A stretch of 64,000 bases of DNA from Blasia pusilla (taxonomy: Eukaryota; Marchantiophyta; Marchantiopsida; Blasiales). The position numbers were made by a program, and so were the translations under genes. The notes under the pieces were generated by a model, which worked only from the letters and a program-made list of their open reading frames with translations, ran no database searches and was not told the DNA's origin. The DNA is taken from positions 7,564,001 through 7,628,000 of the forward strand of contig CM114273.1 in NCBI GenBank assembly GCA_050084515.1, in the 5' to 3' direction. Below, piece after piece: positions 35,276-46,666 of the stretch. The first letter of the stretch is position 1; each line of letters opens with the position of its first letter.

Positions 35276-36122
35276 TAACACTTCTTTCAAGTGATCATGT
35301 TCAAACCCCCAAACACCTTATGTAGTAGAATTTCCACCTGAATGATGTGGATGATTCAAAATTTTGGAAGTTGGTGGAGAATTGTACTCGTAACCCAATT
35401 CAAAAGACTGTTTTGATTTATCCTAAAAGCCCACTCAGTGGCAAGCTTCCAAAGTGGGAAGAAATAATAGAGACCCAAAATTATCCGATGGGACCCAATA
35501 ATTCTCAACGGTGGGAAATTTCCATCTCACATCTGATTGGAATAAAAATTCGTAGCCGCATACATGAACTTACCATCTACCATCTGAATGGTGGAAATTA
35601 ATTTTAACGTGGGATATGGAATTATAAATAAAAAGTTCCTCCGTACAAAATAACGGTTGAAATGGTGTAAAAGAGGTTGGGCTTTTAGGGGTTAAAAAAT
35701 ATTTCTCCACCCATACAACCTACCCCTCCTCCTCCCAACTACCTCCCAATAGCTCCTTGGGTACCACAACTATTATTTTTGTTTCTATTTTGCGTGAGGA
35801 TGATGTATGCATATGTATGAATTTAAGTTGAACCATGCGTGTCTCCTGATTCTTTCTTTGTATTTATTCCTAGCTTTTCCTAGTCACTAACGAGATTCTC
35901 CTTGTATGTCCTTCCAGTTTCATTCAATTCGAGAAAATTTGTAATGAATGTCCCTAGGTTTATTCATTTTTTATTTTTTCGCTCTTTCCTTTTCCCCTTA
36001 CTTCTTTTCAAGGGTTAGGTGTTCTGTTCTTTACATTATTCTTTTCACATTCAAAGCAAGATTTGGAGCTAACATATGGAGAACACTTTACAACAAAGGA
36101 TGGGAAGGACCCCTGAGATGGG
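35276..36122. other. No recognised gene
   Basis: Short frames only. GGGGTTAA at 35688-35695 is the best candidate for a right-hand TTAA of the piggyBac element, but is weakly supported. Confidence 0.35.
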
Positions 36123-36364
36123 GAATCCAATGTTTCTTGTGAATTACTTTAATGGTTGTGGATCGACGATAACCTGTTTTATTTAGGTATACTTTTATAA
36201 ATTATTATAGGACTTAAATGGCGTGAAGGCGCCTTGGGATGGTGAATCCAATGTTTCTTGTGAATTACTCTAATGATTGTGGATCGACGTGAACCCGTTT
36301 TATTTAACTATATTTTTATAAATTATTATAGGACTTAAATGGCGTGATGGCGCCTTGGGAAACC
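36123..36364 (+). repeat. Two 121-bp tandem units
   Basis: GAATCCAATGTTTCTTGTGA starts at 36123 and again at 36244. The two units are nearly identical across GTGGATCGACG, CGTTTTATTTA-type and GGACTTAAATGGCGTGA blocks to GGCGCCTTGGGA. It is a recent tandem duplication in non-coding DNA. Confidence 0.95.
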
Positions 36365-37079
36365 CAAACACCTTGAACCGACCTTTCTGCCCACTCTAAA
36401 TATTCATAGGTAGTTATGTTTTACTAAAACCTTTCAATTTTATCAATTGCTAGTTAAACCTTTCACCACCAATTCTTTTAATTTTCCTGGGAGGAATTAG
36501 GGAAGCTTATTTGGGACTCTTAATAAACAAGACACTTTTGCACACATTTTAAGGATTTATTTTAATTTTACCACAAAAATATTTCTTTTCTGCCCCAAGT
36601 TGTCTTAAATTTTTCAAACCTCACAAGACCACTTTAAACTTATTTCCAAAGTACTCCCCTTAACAAAACTTGAAAAATATACACTTCAACCATTTTTCTT
36701 CCCAAACCTTTATAATGAATTTAATGGAAATATTTATTAAATATAAGGGGGGATTATGGAAATTTCATGAAGGTAGATAGAATTTTTTTAATAGAAATTT
36801 ATTTTTCAAGAAATAATAATAATATTTCAAATAGAATGGAAAATTTTAAATTTTTCATTCTATTTTTAGCTTAGTATGGGAAAAATTGAGAGATTTGAAA
36901 GACTTCACATATGGCGCTAATTTACCACTTCTCAACCTCAGCTAAAGCAAATAATGGTATGATATTAGTAATAACAACTAGTAGGTATATATGCAATGCA
37001 CAAGTCTAATAATAGGTAATTTGACTTACCATTCATTAGCCACTAATGAATCCCAAACTTTACCCCGAAGACACACATG
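36365..37079. other. Intergenic DNA without recognised genes
   Basis: AT-rich, featureless sequence. Confidence 0.5.
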
Positions 37080-38268
37080 GTAAAGATTGCACATAAACAA
37101 AGTTCGTGTTCATGGACATATCTATATCTATGGATTTAAGTTCATCCCTAAGACAAACATATTCATGCAGGCTTGGCAAGGTTTTATATGGATAAATTCC
37201 ATGTTCAAAGATTTACATCAGTCCTATGGAAGGACTTGTCCATGTGGGCCCTACCTCCCCCTTCTTTCTCATCCCCCACTTGCCTCCATATTTCGCACTC
37301 TCCCGTTTATTCCTTCCCCCACTTCCACTCCCTCTCCTCTAATTTCCCCGCCCAGCACTGCTTTGTCTTCCACCACGAGCTATAGATATAGGCGCCACCT
37401 CTTGTAATCCACGTCCGTAGATATGTCCACACTTGTCCATCCACGTGCGCCCTAGGGACAGACTTGTATGTTTTTGTGCAACCATGGTCTCTCCTATGGA
37501 AGGACTTGTCCATGTAGGCATCACCTTCCCCTTCTTTCTCATTCCTCCCATTTGCCTTAATATTCCATACTTTCTTGTTTCGTCCTCCCTCCATCTCTAC
37601 TCCCTCCCCCCTTATTGTTCCACTCACCCTTGCTCTCTCTCCCTTCCATCACGAGCTATAATTGTGGGCCCCATCTCTTACAATTCATGTTTGTGGATAT
37701 GTCCAGAATTATTAATCCATGTGTGTCCAAGGGACGGACATGGATTGGCACGTCTGTCCTACGATTGCAAAAAAATAGACATGTTTGTCTTAGGGATGAA
37801 CGTGTCTATTTTTTTGCAATCATAGGGTTTGGTTTCCCATCACTCTTACCCATACCCATCTCGCCCGCAACATAAACTCAAGCTCTACTAGCACGCAAGC
37901 AAGTCTTGTGACCTGCCAGTGCTGCTACCCGTTCTTGCCAACCCTTTTTTAGCTCATATTGAGCCCACATCATGCCCGCGTATGGCCCACACTAAGCCCG
38001 CATGGCCCGCTCTAGTGCTCACACAAGGCCCTCATGGCCCACATAGGGCTTACGGTTGTGCCTACCACGGGCGCAATCCAGGCCATACACGGGCTCGCAA
38101 CCCCCGACACCTATTCCATCTCTGCCCGCCTCCCATAATCCAAGGCCGCACCCCTGTTGCCACATTCCAAGCCTATGCGAGAGACCAAGGTACCATTGTA
38201 CCAAAATAACCCAAGCATAGGACCCGTTGGGCATGTCCATCTAAGTTCGTTTCTATGCAACCTTGCTT
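37080..38268. mobile_element. Cluster of TTGCA-family MITE-like elements
   Basis: At least three family members abut here. One runs from ATTGCACATAAACAAAGTTC (37087) to TTTTTGTGCAACC (about 37470-37484). A second runs from there to TTTGCAATCATAGG at 37811-37828. A third ends in TTTCTATGCAACCTTGC near 38249-38268, where the sequence inverted matches the outer end at 8231. The last contains short GCCCGC/ATGGCCCAC repetitions like the interior of the 8.2-8.7 kb copy. Frames such as 37087-37407 are shared between copies and are not genes. Confidence 0.6.
37764..37820. repeat. Perfect 18-bp inverted repeat, 21-bp spacer (minimal MITE)
   Basis: ATTGCAAAAAAATAGACA at 37764-37781 and its exact reverse complement at 37803-37820. 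The spacer carries TTAGGGATGAACG, the same sub-terminal block seen in longer family members, so this looks like both ends of one element joined with almost no interior. Confidence 0.85.
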
Positions 38269-39839
38269 ATGGACTCCAAAATGGACATTCCCCCCACCAA
38301 AAATTTTAAAGATTATACTATTTCTATATGATTATAATGATTTTTTTTTAATTTTTTCCAAAAAAAATCTCATATATTTCTTGCACCAATAGGAATATGA
38401 ACCAAAAATCTTATAAAATAACATTGAAAATTAACCCCAATCGCAAAATCTTGGAATCTAATTATGGTTATTGAGAGACAGTCCCAAAGAGGGAAAAAAA
38501 TGATTCTAAGTAGTCAACATGGAAGAAGCTAACACTTATTAAAAATTCAAGTATTTTTTTCCCATAAGACGGATTGGACAAGAGTAAAGATCTCATTATT
38601 TGTGTCCCTCTTGAGAAATTGATGGGCATTTTCCTAGATACTTATCCTCTTCATAGAATGGAAGATCCTTCCATCTCTCTAACTTACCAATACCATCCAT
38701 TTAGCTCATTCTCAATCTCTTACCCTTTTGTACTTCTAATCTCTCCATAAAGTGTCTATCCCTACCCCCTCTCCATAAGTATATTTTAGAGGATAGGGAG
38801 AATTATAGAGGATTGAGATTGCTCCATCCCTTGCTCTTTTGGAGAACATGGGCTACGTATTGATTTGCTAGGTTGAAATCGAGAATTTCCATTTGACTTT
38901 TTGAATCTGCAATTAAAATTGGGCTTGACACAAGTGACCTTTGTAAAATTTGTGTCAAAAAATTGGCCCAAAAAAGGTAAAAATTTCAGGGGATAAAATT
39001 GTCGGGCATAATTTGGAGGTAGTGGATAGGAGACATGATCTATCCCTATCTTGGCAGCAAACTTGCACATGAAAAAAATACATGTTCTCGGACTTACTTC
39101 CGTTCTATGGAAGGAGATATGTGGGCCCACCTTCCCCCCATCCCAAACTTTCCTTCCTCGTCCCTCCACTCACTTCGATGTCCCACTCACCTCTAATAAT
39201 CCATGTGTGTGGACATACCTAGAAATTTTCGTTATTATCTTCTTAAAGACAAACTTGTTCGGTTTTTTGCAACCATGCTTAGCAAGAAAATCTATATGAT
39301 CCATCCCTTCACTTATTTAGAGGGAAGGAGGGAGTTGGATAAAATTAAACCCATTCCTATTCTCCAACAAACTCCTCCCCTCCAATCTCTAATACTCTAT
39401 TGAAAAGCCATCCACTACCTCTCAATTTCTCTACCATTGAAAATTAAATAATTTCTTTTTAAGAATCCTTACAAAGCCCTTAAGTATTGTAAATTTACCT
39501 CTACTTTTCTTTTTCCAATCCATTAATTTTCATTTTATTCCATTATATGATTCACTCCTCTTGGCCAAATGGAATTTGGTTACATGTTGGATGACACAAA
39601 AAGAATATTACAACTGTTAGACATTACAAAATGTGTCCTATTCATTCTATTCTTGTAATTAAAAAAATCAAGGATGAGCCTTCATGATCAAAGGAGGATT
39701 GATTTTGTGAAATCCATTGAAATTATTATTATTACTTTCCCTTAAATAACACAAAAACTCATTAATTAATTTAGGGGTTTGAATGTCGGACTAAAACTTT
39801 TCACCATAAGTTGTTTTCCCCACCGGGAGTCATTGAAAT
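38269..39839. other. AT-rich DNA with a MITE fragment near 39.05-39.27 kb
   Basis: No gene. The segment 39055-39275 carries TTGCACATGAAAAAAATACA, a TTCCGTTCTATGGAAGGA-type block and the end TTTTTTGCAACC, so it is another decayed TTGCA-family copy. The rest is featureless. Confidence 0.45.
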
Positions 39840-40023
39840 ACTACTATATATATACCAGCACCCGCGCCCTGATGTTGCCCAAGTTGTTCCCTCGACTCGC
39901 TGGGCCGCGGTCATGGCGTCGCCCTACGTTGTACAGGACAGCGCGGGACTCGGCGGGAGGTTCATCCGTTGGCAAGTAATCCAAGAAGACATGGATGGAG
40001 AATACGCCGTTTACGACGGGTGA
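39840..40023 (+). other. Possible promoter and short first exon of an unknown gene
   Basis: A TATATATATA tract (about 39845-39855) stands about 60 bp ahead of an ATG at 39913 in a GC-rich context. The frame encodes 36 residues starting MASPYVVQDSAGLGG and ends in TGA at 40021, but a GT donor at 40020 (ACGG|GTGACG) could make it a first exon. I do not recognise the product and could not link it to downstream exons. Confidence 0.25.
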
Positions 40024-43000
40024 CGGGCGGTTTATGTATAAATGCTTTCACATTCTTCTCGTCTTTTTTCGAAGTTCATATGTTACAGAAACTTGTGATC
40101 TAGAGGTCTCAGGATGAAGAAATCGAGGGGAATATGCAAGGAGGAAGAATTGAAATACGGCCCGCAGACGCTCGTAGGGAACGAGCGAAGGGTAGGGAAC
40201 GAGATTTCGAAGGAGACGGATGATTTTCGTTTGTTGGTGTAGTTTTTTGGTAAACAACGTCGAATCGCCTGCCGGCGTTCAAGATCGAACGTTGAAAGTT
40301 TGCGTGAATCCATCTCAAATTAGCACTGTCAGGTTCAAAAGGTATGTGATAAGTACAGAAGGGTCTAGTATCTAGATTCTCGCTGATTCTTGAGGTGAAA
40401 TGGATCTGGGAATCTTTGTAACGCTGCCACCTGCCACGAGATATGTGTGGCAACTGCGTGACTCTGTGACGATTGATTACAGACGTTCGTTGTCCCTGAT
40501 AGATTCAGTTGTGTGGTTGATAGCCATGGAGCGATCGATACACATTTCGAACGTCCGCGGAAAATCTTGATCTCTTCTCTTTTTCATTACTTCCTCGACA
40601 CCCCCCGATCGCTCTTTCGCTGCTGCGAGCCGTAAGATGCTACTATAATTGTACTTGTACTTTTTCCGTCATTCACTTAGTGCTATTCCTTTTTGAACGT
40701 TCCCTGCTTTGTCCATGTGTGCAGTATCTCCCAGTACCATCACTGTCACAATTGCATGGCTCGTACGCAAGCTCTCTTAGGAGACGTCCCGAGTTGTAAG
40801 ATGAAAAAAAAATGGTACGGTCTGAAGTAGAGGTTACTACTGAATCAAGACGAATGCCTTCATTGCCTTGGTTCATGTGAATAGTAAGTAGAAGCTCGTA
40901 AGTCTAAGTCTTGTTTTGGTTTTTCTTTTGAGGTCCACGACGACTTCTTAGCTGCTCTTTTGTTCTACATTTATGGACTTGCTGCGTTGGAAAAACTTCA
41001 CATTCCTATGAGAAGTAATTGCCATGCAGGATCTGCCTCGGATTCATTGGACGCATCATCAGAGGCGTCTTCTTGTAGTGTTTCCTGTTTTCGATTCCTG
41101 AAACCTCCCGATCTATAGGCATTAGCGGTTTACCGAAAGAAAGGGGTCAACAGCGTCATAATTCTGATTTTTTGTACTCATGTTGTCGATGTTATTTCTG
41201 CCACCATGTGCATTTCATGCATTTCCAATCTCTCCATGATAGGACTTCGATCACCAGTATTCCGAATAAGAGGTTTAAGTCTATACCTTTTCCGAAACTG
41301 TCATGAGGGAACTTCGTGATCGTCTAACTTGTCTTGATCCGATCCAATGCGTTGCATGCAAAACACAAAGCTCGTACACAGACTTTGCCTAGTAAGTTGT
41401 TTCATCTCATCTGCATTTATGACGTCTATTGCGCGATGCGTTTGTGCAGAATAATCTTGTTTAACCGCTGTTTTCGTGGGTGATATTCCGGCACCCATTC
41501 TTCTACCTCCTCAATTCTCCCTTCCGATGGATCAGGATATCTACTGCATGTTCTCTCGTAGAATATATTTAAGAGACTGTAGAAAAATCTTTTCACCTTG
41601 TATGCCGATCGGCGATCCTCGGCTCGTACGTGGGTTCTCAGATTCTGTGTATATGAGGGAGGCACTGAGATCACTAGGAATAATGCTGCCTCCACATGCA
41701 GCATATATTCTAAGAGTAACCACGGTATCACGGAAGTATTGCTCATTGTGTTTTCACCGCGGGAATATTTATACAGCCGCCCGGTTCGAGTGAAAGATTA
41801 TCAGCTGGAAAAAAATTGTCAGAGTCCGCACTCCATTCTCATAGACTCGAGAAATATGCGACATGCTGAAGAGTTTATGTCTTCTCTACAATATTGCATT
41901 GGGAAGAAGGGCATTGGACAACTCGGAATGTTCAGCTTTTATACTTCAACGTTTGGCGTCTTGAGACGATCGTTTATCGAGAGGAAGAGTTTTCTCTTTT
42001 ACCAGGAAATTACGATGATCCATGAAAGCGGAGGAGGAATCTGACAAGTTTTCTTCACCTGATCGTCTTTCACTCTTGCTCCACTAATGTCGTTCATACC
42101 TTCGCATTGGGATGAACGCTTCTTGTTGGATCGTGATGAAATTATAAGTAAACAAACCGATTTAGCCACTGTGAAATAAAGTGTTTGAGATAGACGCCAT
42201 CTTCCGCCTCATTTTAGCGTGCGTTGTGAGCAAACTTCTGGACTACCGCGCAATCTCTCCTTGTAGTGGATGTACGGACTCCGGAGAGCTTCTCCTTGTA
42301 GTGGATGTCGGAATTATTTCTCTCACATGTACAACAGCTGGATGTTGTCGGCTTCGTCAATGACAACCAGGGAGGTCGACTTGTGATGTTTCTGCAGTAA
42401 TACGATGTAATGGTACAATATTTGTCCTTCGTTCATTTACTAAGCTACTGTTCTTGAAATTTTTGATATCCCTGTAAGTTACTCAATGACATTTATTGTT
42501 TGGCTGGATGAAGCTCACTGTCATGGAATCTCAGCGCAGAGAATTGTCATCACGTTGTCAGCACTGTTGTCGATACTCGATGACCAAATCAGCTCTTAAG
42601 TTAACGTCACCGGGCATTATGTGCATGGGAAGAAATCAGCTTCCTAAGAAGTAAATAATCAGCTATCAATAAGCGAGTATGTCGGTGGTGTTTACTCTCC
42701 TTAGTCGCCTTCACAGACAGAAAGTGTAAATGATCTCGCATTTGCTGTTTGTCTACACCGTACACGTCAGTGCCATCAATCTTTAATGTTTTAGTTCATG
42801 GTGTCCGGTCTAGTAGTTTCAGAACGGACCGTAGGCGACCTATGCTCATTCTACACGGAGTCGGAGGGTAAACTTCATGTTGTCCACAATATTATCTTCG
42901 GATCTTTCTTATGATTCATACAATACATTGTCAGAACGGACCCCAACTGTGACTTAAATTATATAATCTACGTCAGTGTAACAGTTTGCATAACGTGCAG

Positions 43001-43899
43001 TGATGAACTTCAAATTGCATTCTAAGTTCGGGTTCCGACACAGGAGTCTATAAAACGATGCATGTGAACGCAACTGATCTAATCTCTTGCGGTTTCTGAC
43101 GAGTGACTGGGCGCCATACCTCGAGTACAGGTGCGGGGGTAGTTATGTTTGAGGCGGGCTAAAAGTGGAAAAGACAATTTTCGGTGCAGTTTAGGTACAG
43201 AGGCGTTTCAGAACTGTTCGCAGCATATACATTAATACTAATTACTTTTCTAAACGTCATTCGATAGTTTTGAATTTTCATAATACTTTACTTTCTTTCT
43301 GGGACAGTTCAAATAATCTCTTCACTTCACCGTTGTATTACTTACTCATTTCTCAATCGTTTAGGAGCAGCAGGTTTGGGCGGGGACGGCGAGAGGCATG
43401 GACGGGGACGGCGGGAGGAAGGACGGAGGGCGTAGGGGACGAAAAGAGACGTGCTACATGTCGAAACGGAGAGCGTGATGAGAGCTTCGTTTTGATCCGG
43501 ACCTTGCTGCATGGCGTGAAGTATTTTTATTTTTATCATCTTTTTAGAATTCGGTTCATATTAGGGTTCCAAATGTGAATATTAGGTTTAGCTTATTGTC
43601 ATTTGGAGAAAATTCCCTTAACGCCCTCTATTCACCCACCCTTCCCCTCCTTTCCCAAGTCCTTTCTTGTTTGTCGTATTTGTCGTATGTGCTTCTCATT
43701 TTGGTTCGATTCTCGTTTGTATTTGTTACCCTTCCCGTACATACACTTTTCTTCTCATCTATTTTATCTCGAAGGGCCCATGATCTTTTCACACTCTTAG
43801 CAACTCTCTGTATTCATGAGTTTATTTTTGGGAGGGGTTGGGACTAGAAGTCCTAGGTGATGTTGGTAGGTGAGAGTTTATGTTAGAGGGAGCATTCGT
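40024..43899. other. CpG-richer segment without an identified gene
   Basis: From 39.85 to about 43.3 kb the composition is more balanced and richer in CG dinucleotides than the surrounding intergenic DNA. Frames at 41476-41793 (105 codons) and 41598-42044 (148 codons) overlap in different frames and show no known domain. The motif TCAGAACGGACC occurs at about 42821 and 42932. The segment could hold an unrecognised spliced gene, a non-coding transcript or an old decayed gene. Confidence 0.35.
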
Positions 43900-46600
43900 G
43901 GGACGGGAAGAGAGTGGTTTGCCGGGACCTTGTTCGAATGGGGATGACAGGATCAAGTATTGACGGGGATTGTCGACGATTTTATTGGAGGGGGCCATAT
44001 CCTCTTCTTGGTGAGTTGCATCCATGCCTCGACCCGCATTGGCTCCCCGTGTGGGGACCCGTGGGTCGTCTAGTCGGGATACTAAATGCCCATGTTGTCC
44101 CGAATTCTTCACTCGTTCAGTCGGAACCACTTAGCGCTAAACATCCCGACTTTGATAGATTTGGATGGGTGGTCCCTCCGCCGACCATGGATCGATCATC
44201 GCCCCTCCCGAGGCATGGGAGTGGTTGAGGTCCCACCAGGTAAAGATTATAGGTCTCTTCGAGACCCGTTTTCCCTGCCCGAGGTTGTTTCATAGGATCC
44301 CCCATGCTATTCGGGACGACCTCCGCCACGCATTCCTCCTTCCCCTCGCTAGGATCGCCCTTGATCCTATGGATGAGCTCTCGTGGTACCTACTACTTCT
44401 CCTTCCATGATGGTGTCTTCGTTACACTCGGGAGGGAAGGCGGTCATAGAGAGGTTATAGCACGCCCGAGACGCTTTCGAGGAGGTGATTGGGAGTCTGC
44501 AGAGTGAGTTTGTGGCATTCGTAGAGGTAGTAGTCCACCTGGTTTCCCGCCAGGCGATCCTGGAGAATTTGCGGCGATGTAGGACAAAGCTCTGAGTACT
44601 AACGTGCTCTTCGCCCGATGGACAAGTGTTACCATCGATGCCCTCGGAGGCTACATCCTCGTCCATCGGTTGACATTCCGGCTTTTGCACGTGACTTCCA
44701 CCCGACACGGCTATATGCCTTGACCCGTCCCTCTTTGCACGGGCACTCGGGGCGTTCTCCGAGGATTGCGGCGGAGGTTTGTATGGTATGATGTACGAAC
44801 ACCTTCGTGATTGCTTTCTTTTCGAGGACACCGCTAGCGGCTTCTCCGAGTTGCTTGAGTTGCCTCTCACCTAGCTAGGGAGAGTGCCAAGCAGCGGGCC
44901 CAAGTATTAGGGGCGGGCGACTTTTGGCGTTGTCAAGGGGGTGGTGGTATCCGTCCGATTTCCATAGGTGAGGTGCTCTTGCGGTTGGTGAGTCGTACTC
45001 TCGCTTTGCAATTCCGTGAGGCTTTCCATCCATCCGAGTCCGCACTGGGTTTGGAGTTGCCACGAACGGATGTGAGACGGTTGCCTTAGGTTTGAGGGCT
45101 TGTCTAGATGTACATCCAGAGTGGGTGGTTCTCCAAGTGGACGTGGAGAACGCCTTCAACTCAATATCTCGGGCTACTATATTCACAGAAGGTGGCCCCA
45201 TGGCGAGCCTCATTCCCTTTGTGCAGGCTTTTTATGGGGCCCCTTCGGCCCTCTATTTCCACCATGGTCGATTCGAGGAGGAGGTCACGGTCTTGGAGTC
45301 CGCTACCGGGACTCGTCGGGGGTGACCCTCTGGGTGGCGCGTTGTTTCTTTGTGGCTCATTACCGAGCGGTTCTTTCTACGGTGAGGCTTTCCGGGTTGC
45401 ATGTTCCCTTTGTGAGATGATACTCATATTGTTGGTCCTGGAGATCTGGTTGTCCCGCATTCGAGCACTTTTCAGAAAGTTGGCACGTGTCGGTCAGCGG
45501 TGAAGGTGGGGAAGTGCAAGGCTTGGTCTCCATTAGGCCTACGTGATGATCTACATTTACCCGACGGCTTCTTGCGACTGTCGAGTCTTGGGAGTACATT
45601 CGGGAGCCAGGACTTTGTATCGACTTTCGTGGCGGCGGCTCTTACCGAGGATCTTCTCCACGTTGATGATCTTACGAGGATTGGTGACCCTCAAGTCGCC
45701 GGCATTCTCTCTTCTTGTTTTGCTCGTAGACCTGGTTACCTCACTAGAACTGTCGGACATCTAGTCACCTTTCTTCCCTATATAGATCCTTTGATAGGAA
45801 GCTCATGCAGGTGTTTGGGGATCTTCTAGGACCCGGCTCTTAGAGTGCCCCATGGGGAGTTAGCTCAGAGACAGGCCTCTTGGCCGATTTCTTTTGGTGG
45901 AGTAGGTCTTTCTCGGCCCGAGTTAGTGGCGCCCTCCGCTTTTTTTTTTTTTAGGGAGTTGGGCCATAGTGGCACCCTCCTTTGCTCCCGATTTTTGGTT
46001 AGAGATAGACCGCTCCTTCTACACTACGTCTCCTGGTCGAGGATGGCTCTTTCCCACTTGGTCTTCACTCACACTTGTAGAGATTCCCTTGAGTTGAGGC
46101 CAGAGCCGTTCTCCCCACTTTCTCCTCCTTAGTTACCTCCGGTCGATCTGGCTCCAATCTTCCTTGATGGAAGCCCACTTTGAGGCAGTTTTAGAGGCAC
46201 TATATGACGGGAATATCCCCATGGAGGTTGATTCGCTCTTGCTCCGGAAAGGGGCAGGCTCATGGGTAGGGGCGCGCCCCTTCTCCAGCTTTCGTGATCG
46301 CACCACTTACCTATACCCGATGCGATGGTTCCGCTTTGGGCCTCCCCAACCATCGGTGGTTGGTTCGACACATTGAGTGTCGCGAGCCTGGATCCACTTG
46401 GTGTGCATTTGGCACGCTGTCGATTGGGGTGAGAGGATAGCCACTCACGATGCAAGCGGGATATCAATTGCTCGGGAGAGTGGCTTCCATGTGCAGAGAG
46501 AGGCACTACTCTGCGGGATTCCCTCATTGTGCCGATCTCTACATGACACGTGAGGTGAGGTGGTTGTGGCGGACGTGGTAGTCACGAGATCCCACGCGGG
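43900..46600 (+). pseudogene. Non-LTR retrotransposon reverse-transcriptase pseudogene
   Basis: Many frameshifted pieces on the plus strand belong to one reverse transcriptase. They include RIPHAIRDDLRHAFLLPL and DPMDELSWYLLLLLP (upstream region), RPISIGEVLLRLVSRTLA, LQVDVENAFNSISRATIF (motif A with its Asp), TGTRRGDPLGGALF (motif B) and DDTHIVGPGDL at 45416-45448 (motif C, both Asp present but preceded by TGA). Downstream are KVGKCKAWSP, LEEALL-type and SFGGVGLSR thumb pieces, the last near 45.9 kb. This is the single-ORF style of reverse transcriptase seen in non-LTR elements of algae and early land plants. No endonuclease domain was recognised. At least five frame changes show it is long dead. 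Confidence 0.75.
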
Positions 46601-46644
46601 AGGCGGCGAGCCCAAGTGGTGGCCCAAGGGCGAATGCTACAAGG

Positions 46645-46666
46645 AGCGGCGGCGGCGGCGGCGGCG
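46645..46666. repeat. (GCG)n microsatellite
   Basis: About seven GCG/GGC units just after the decayed reverse-transcriptase element. Confidence 0.95.

Noticed and set aside
44367-44870. 167-codon minus-strand frame
   Set aside because: It lies antisense to the decayed reverse transcriptase, whose plus-strand frames give recognisable blocks.
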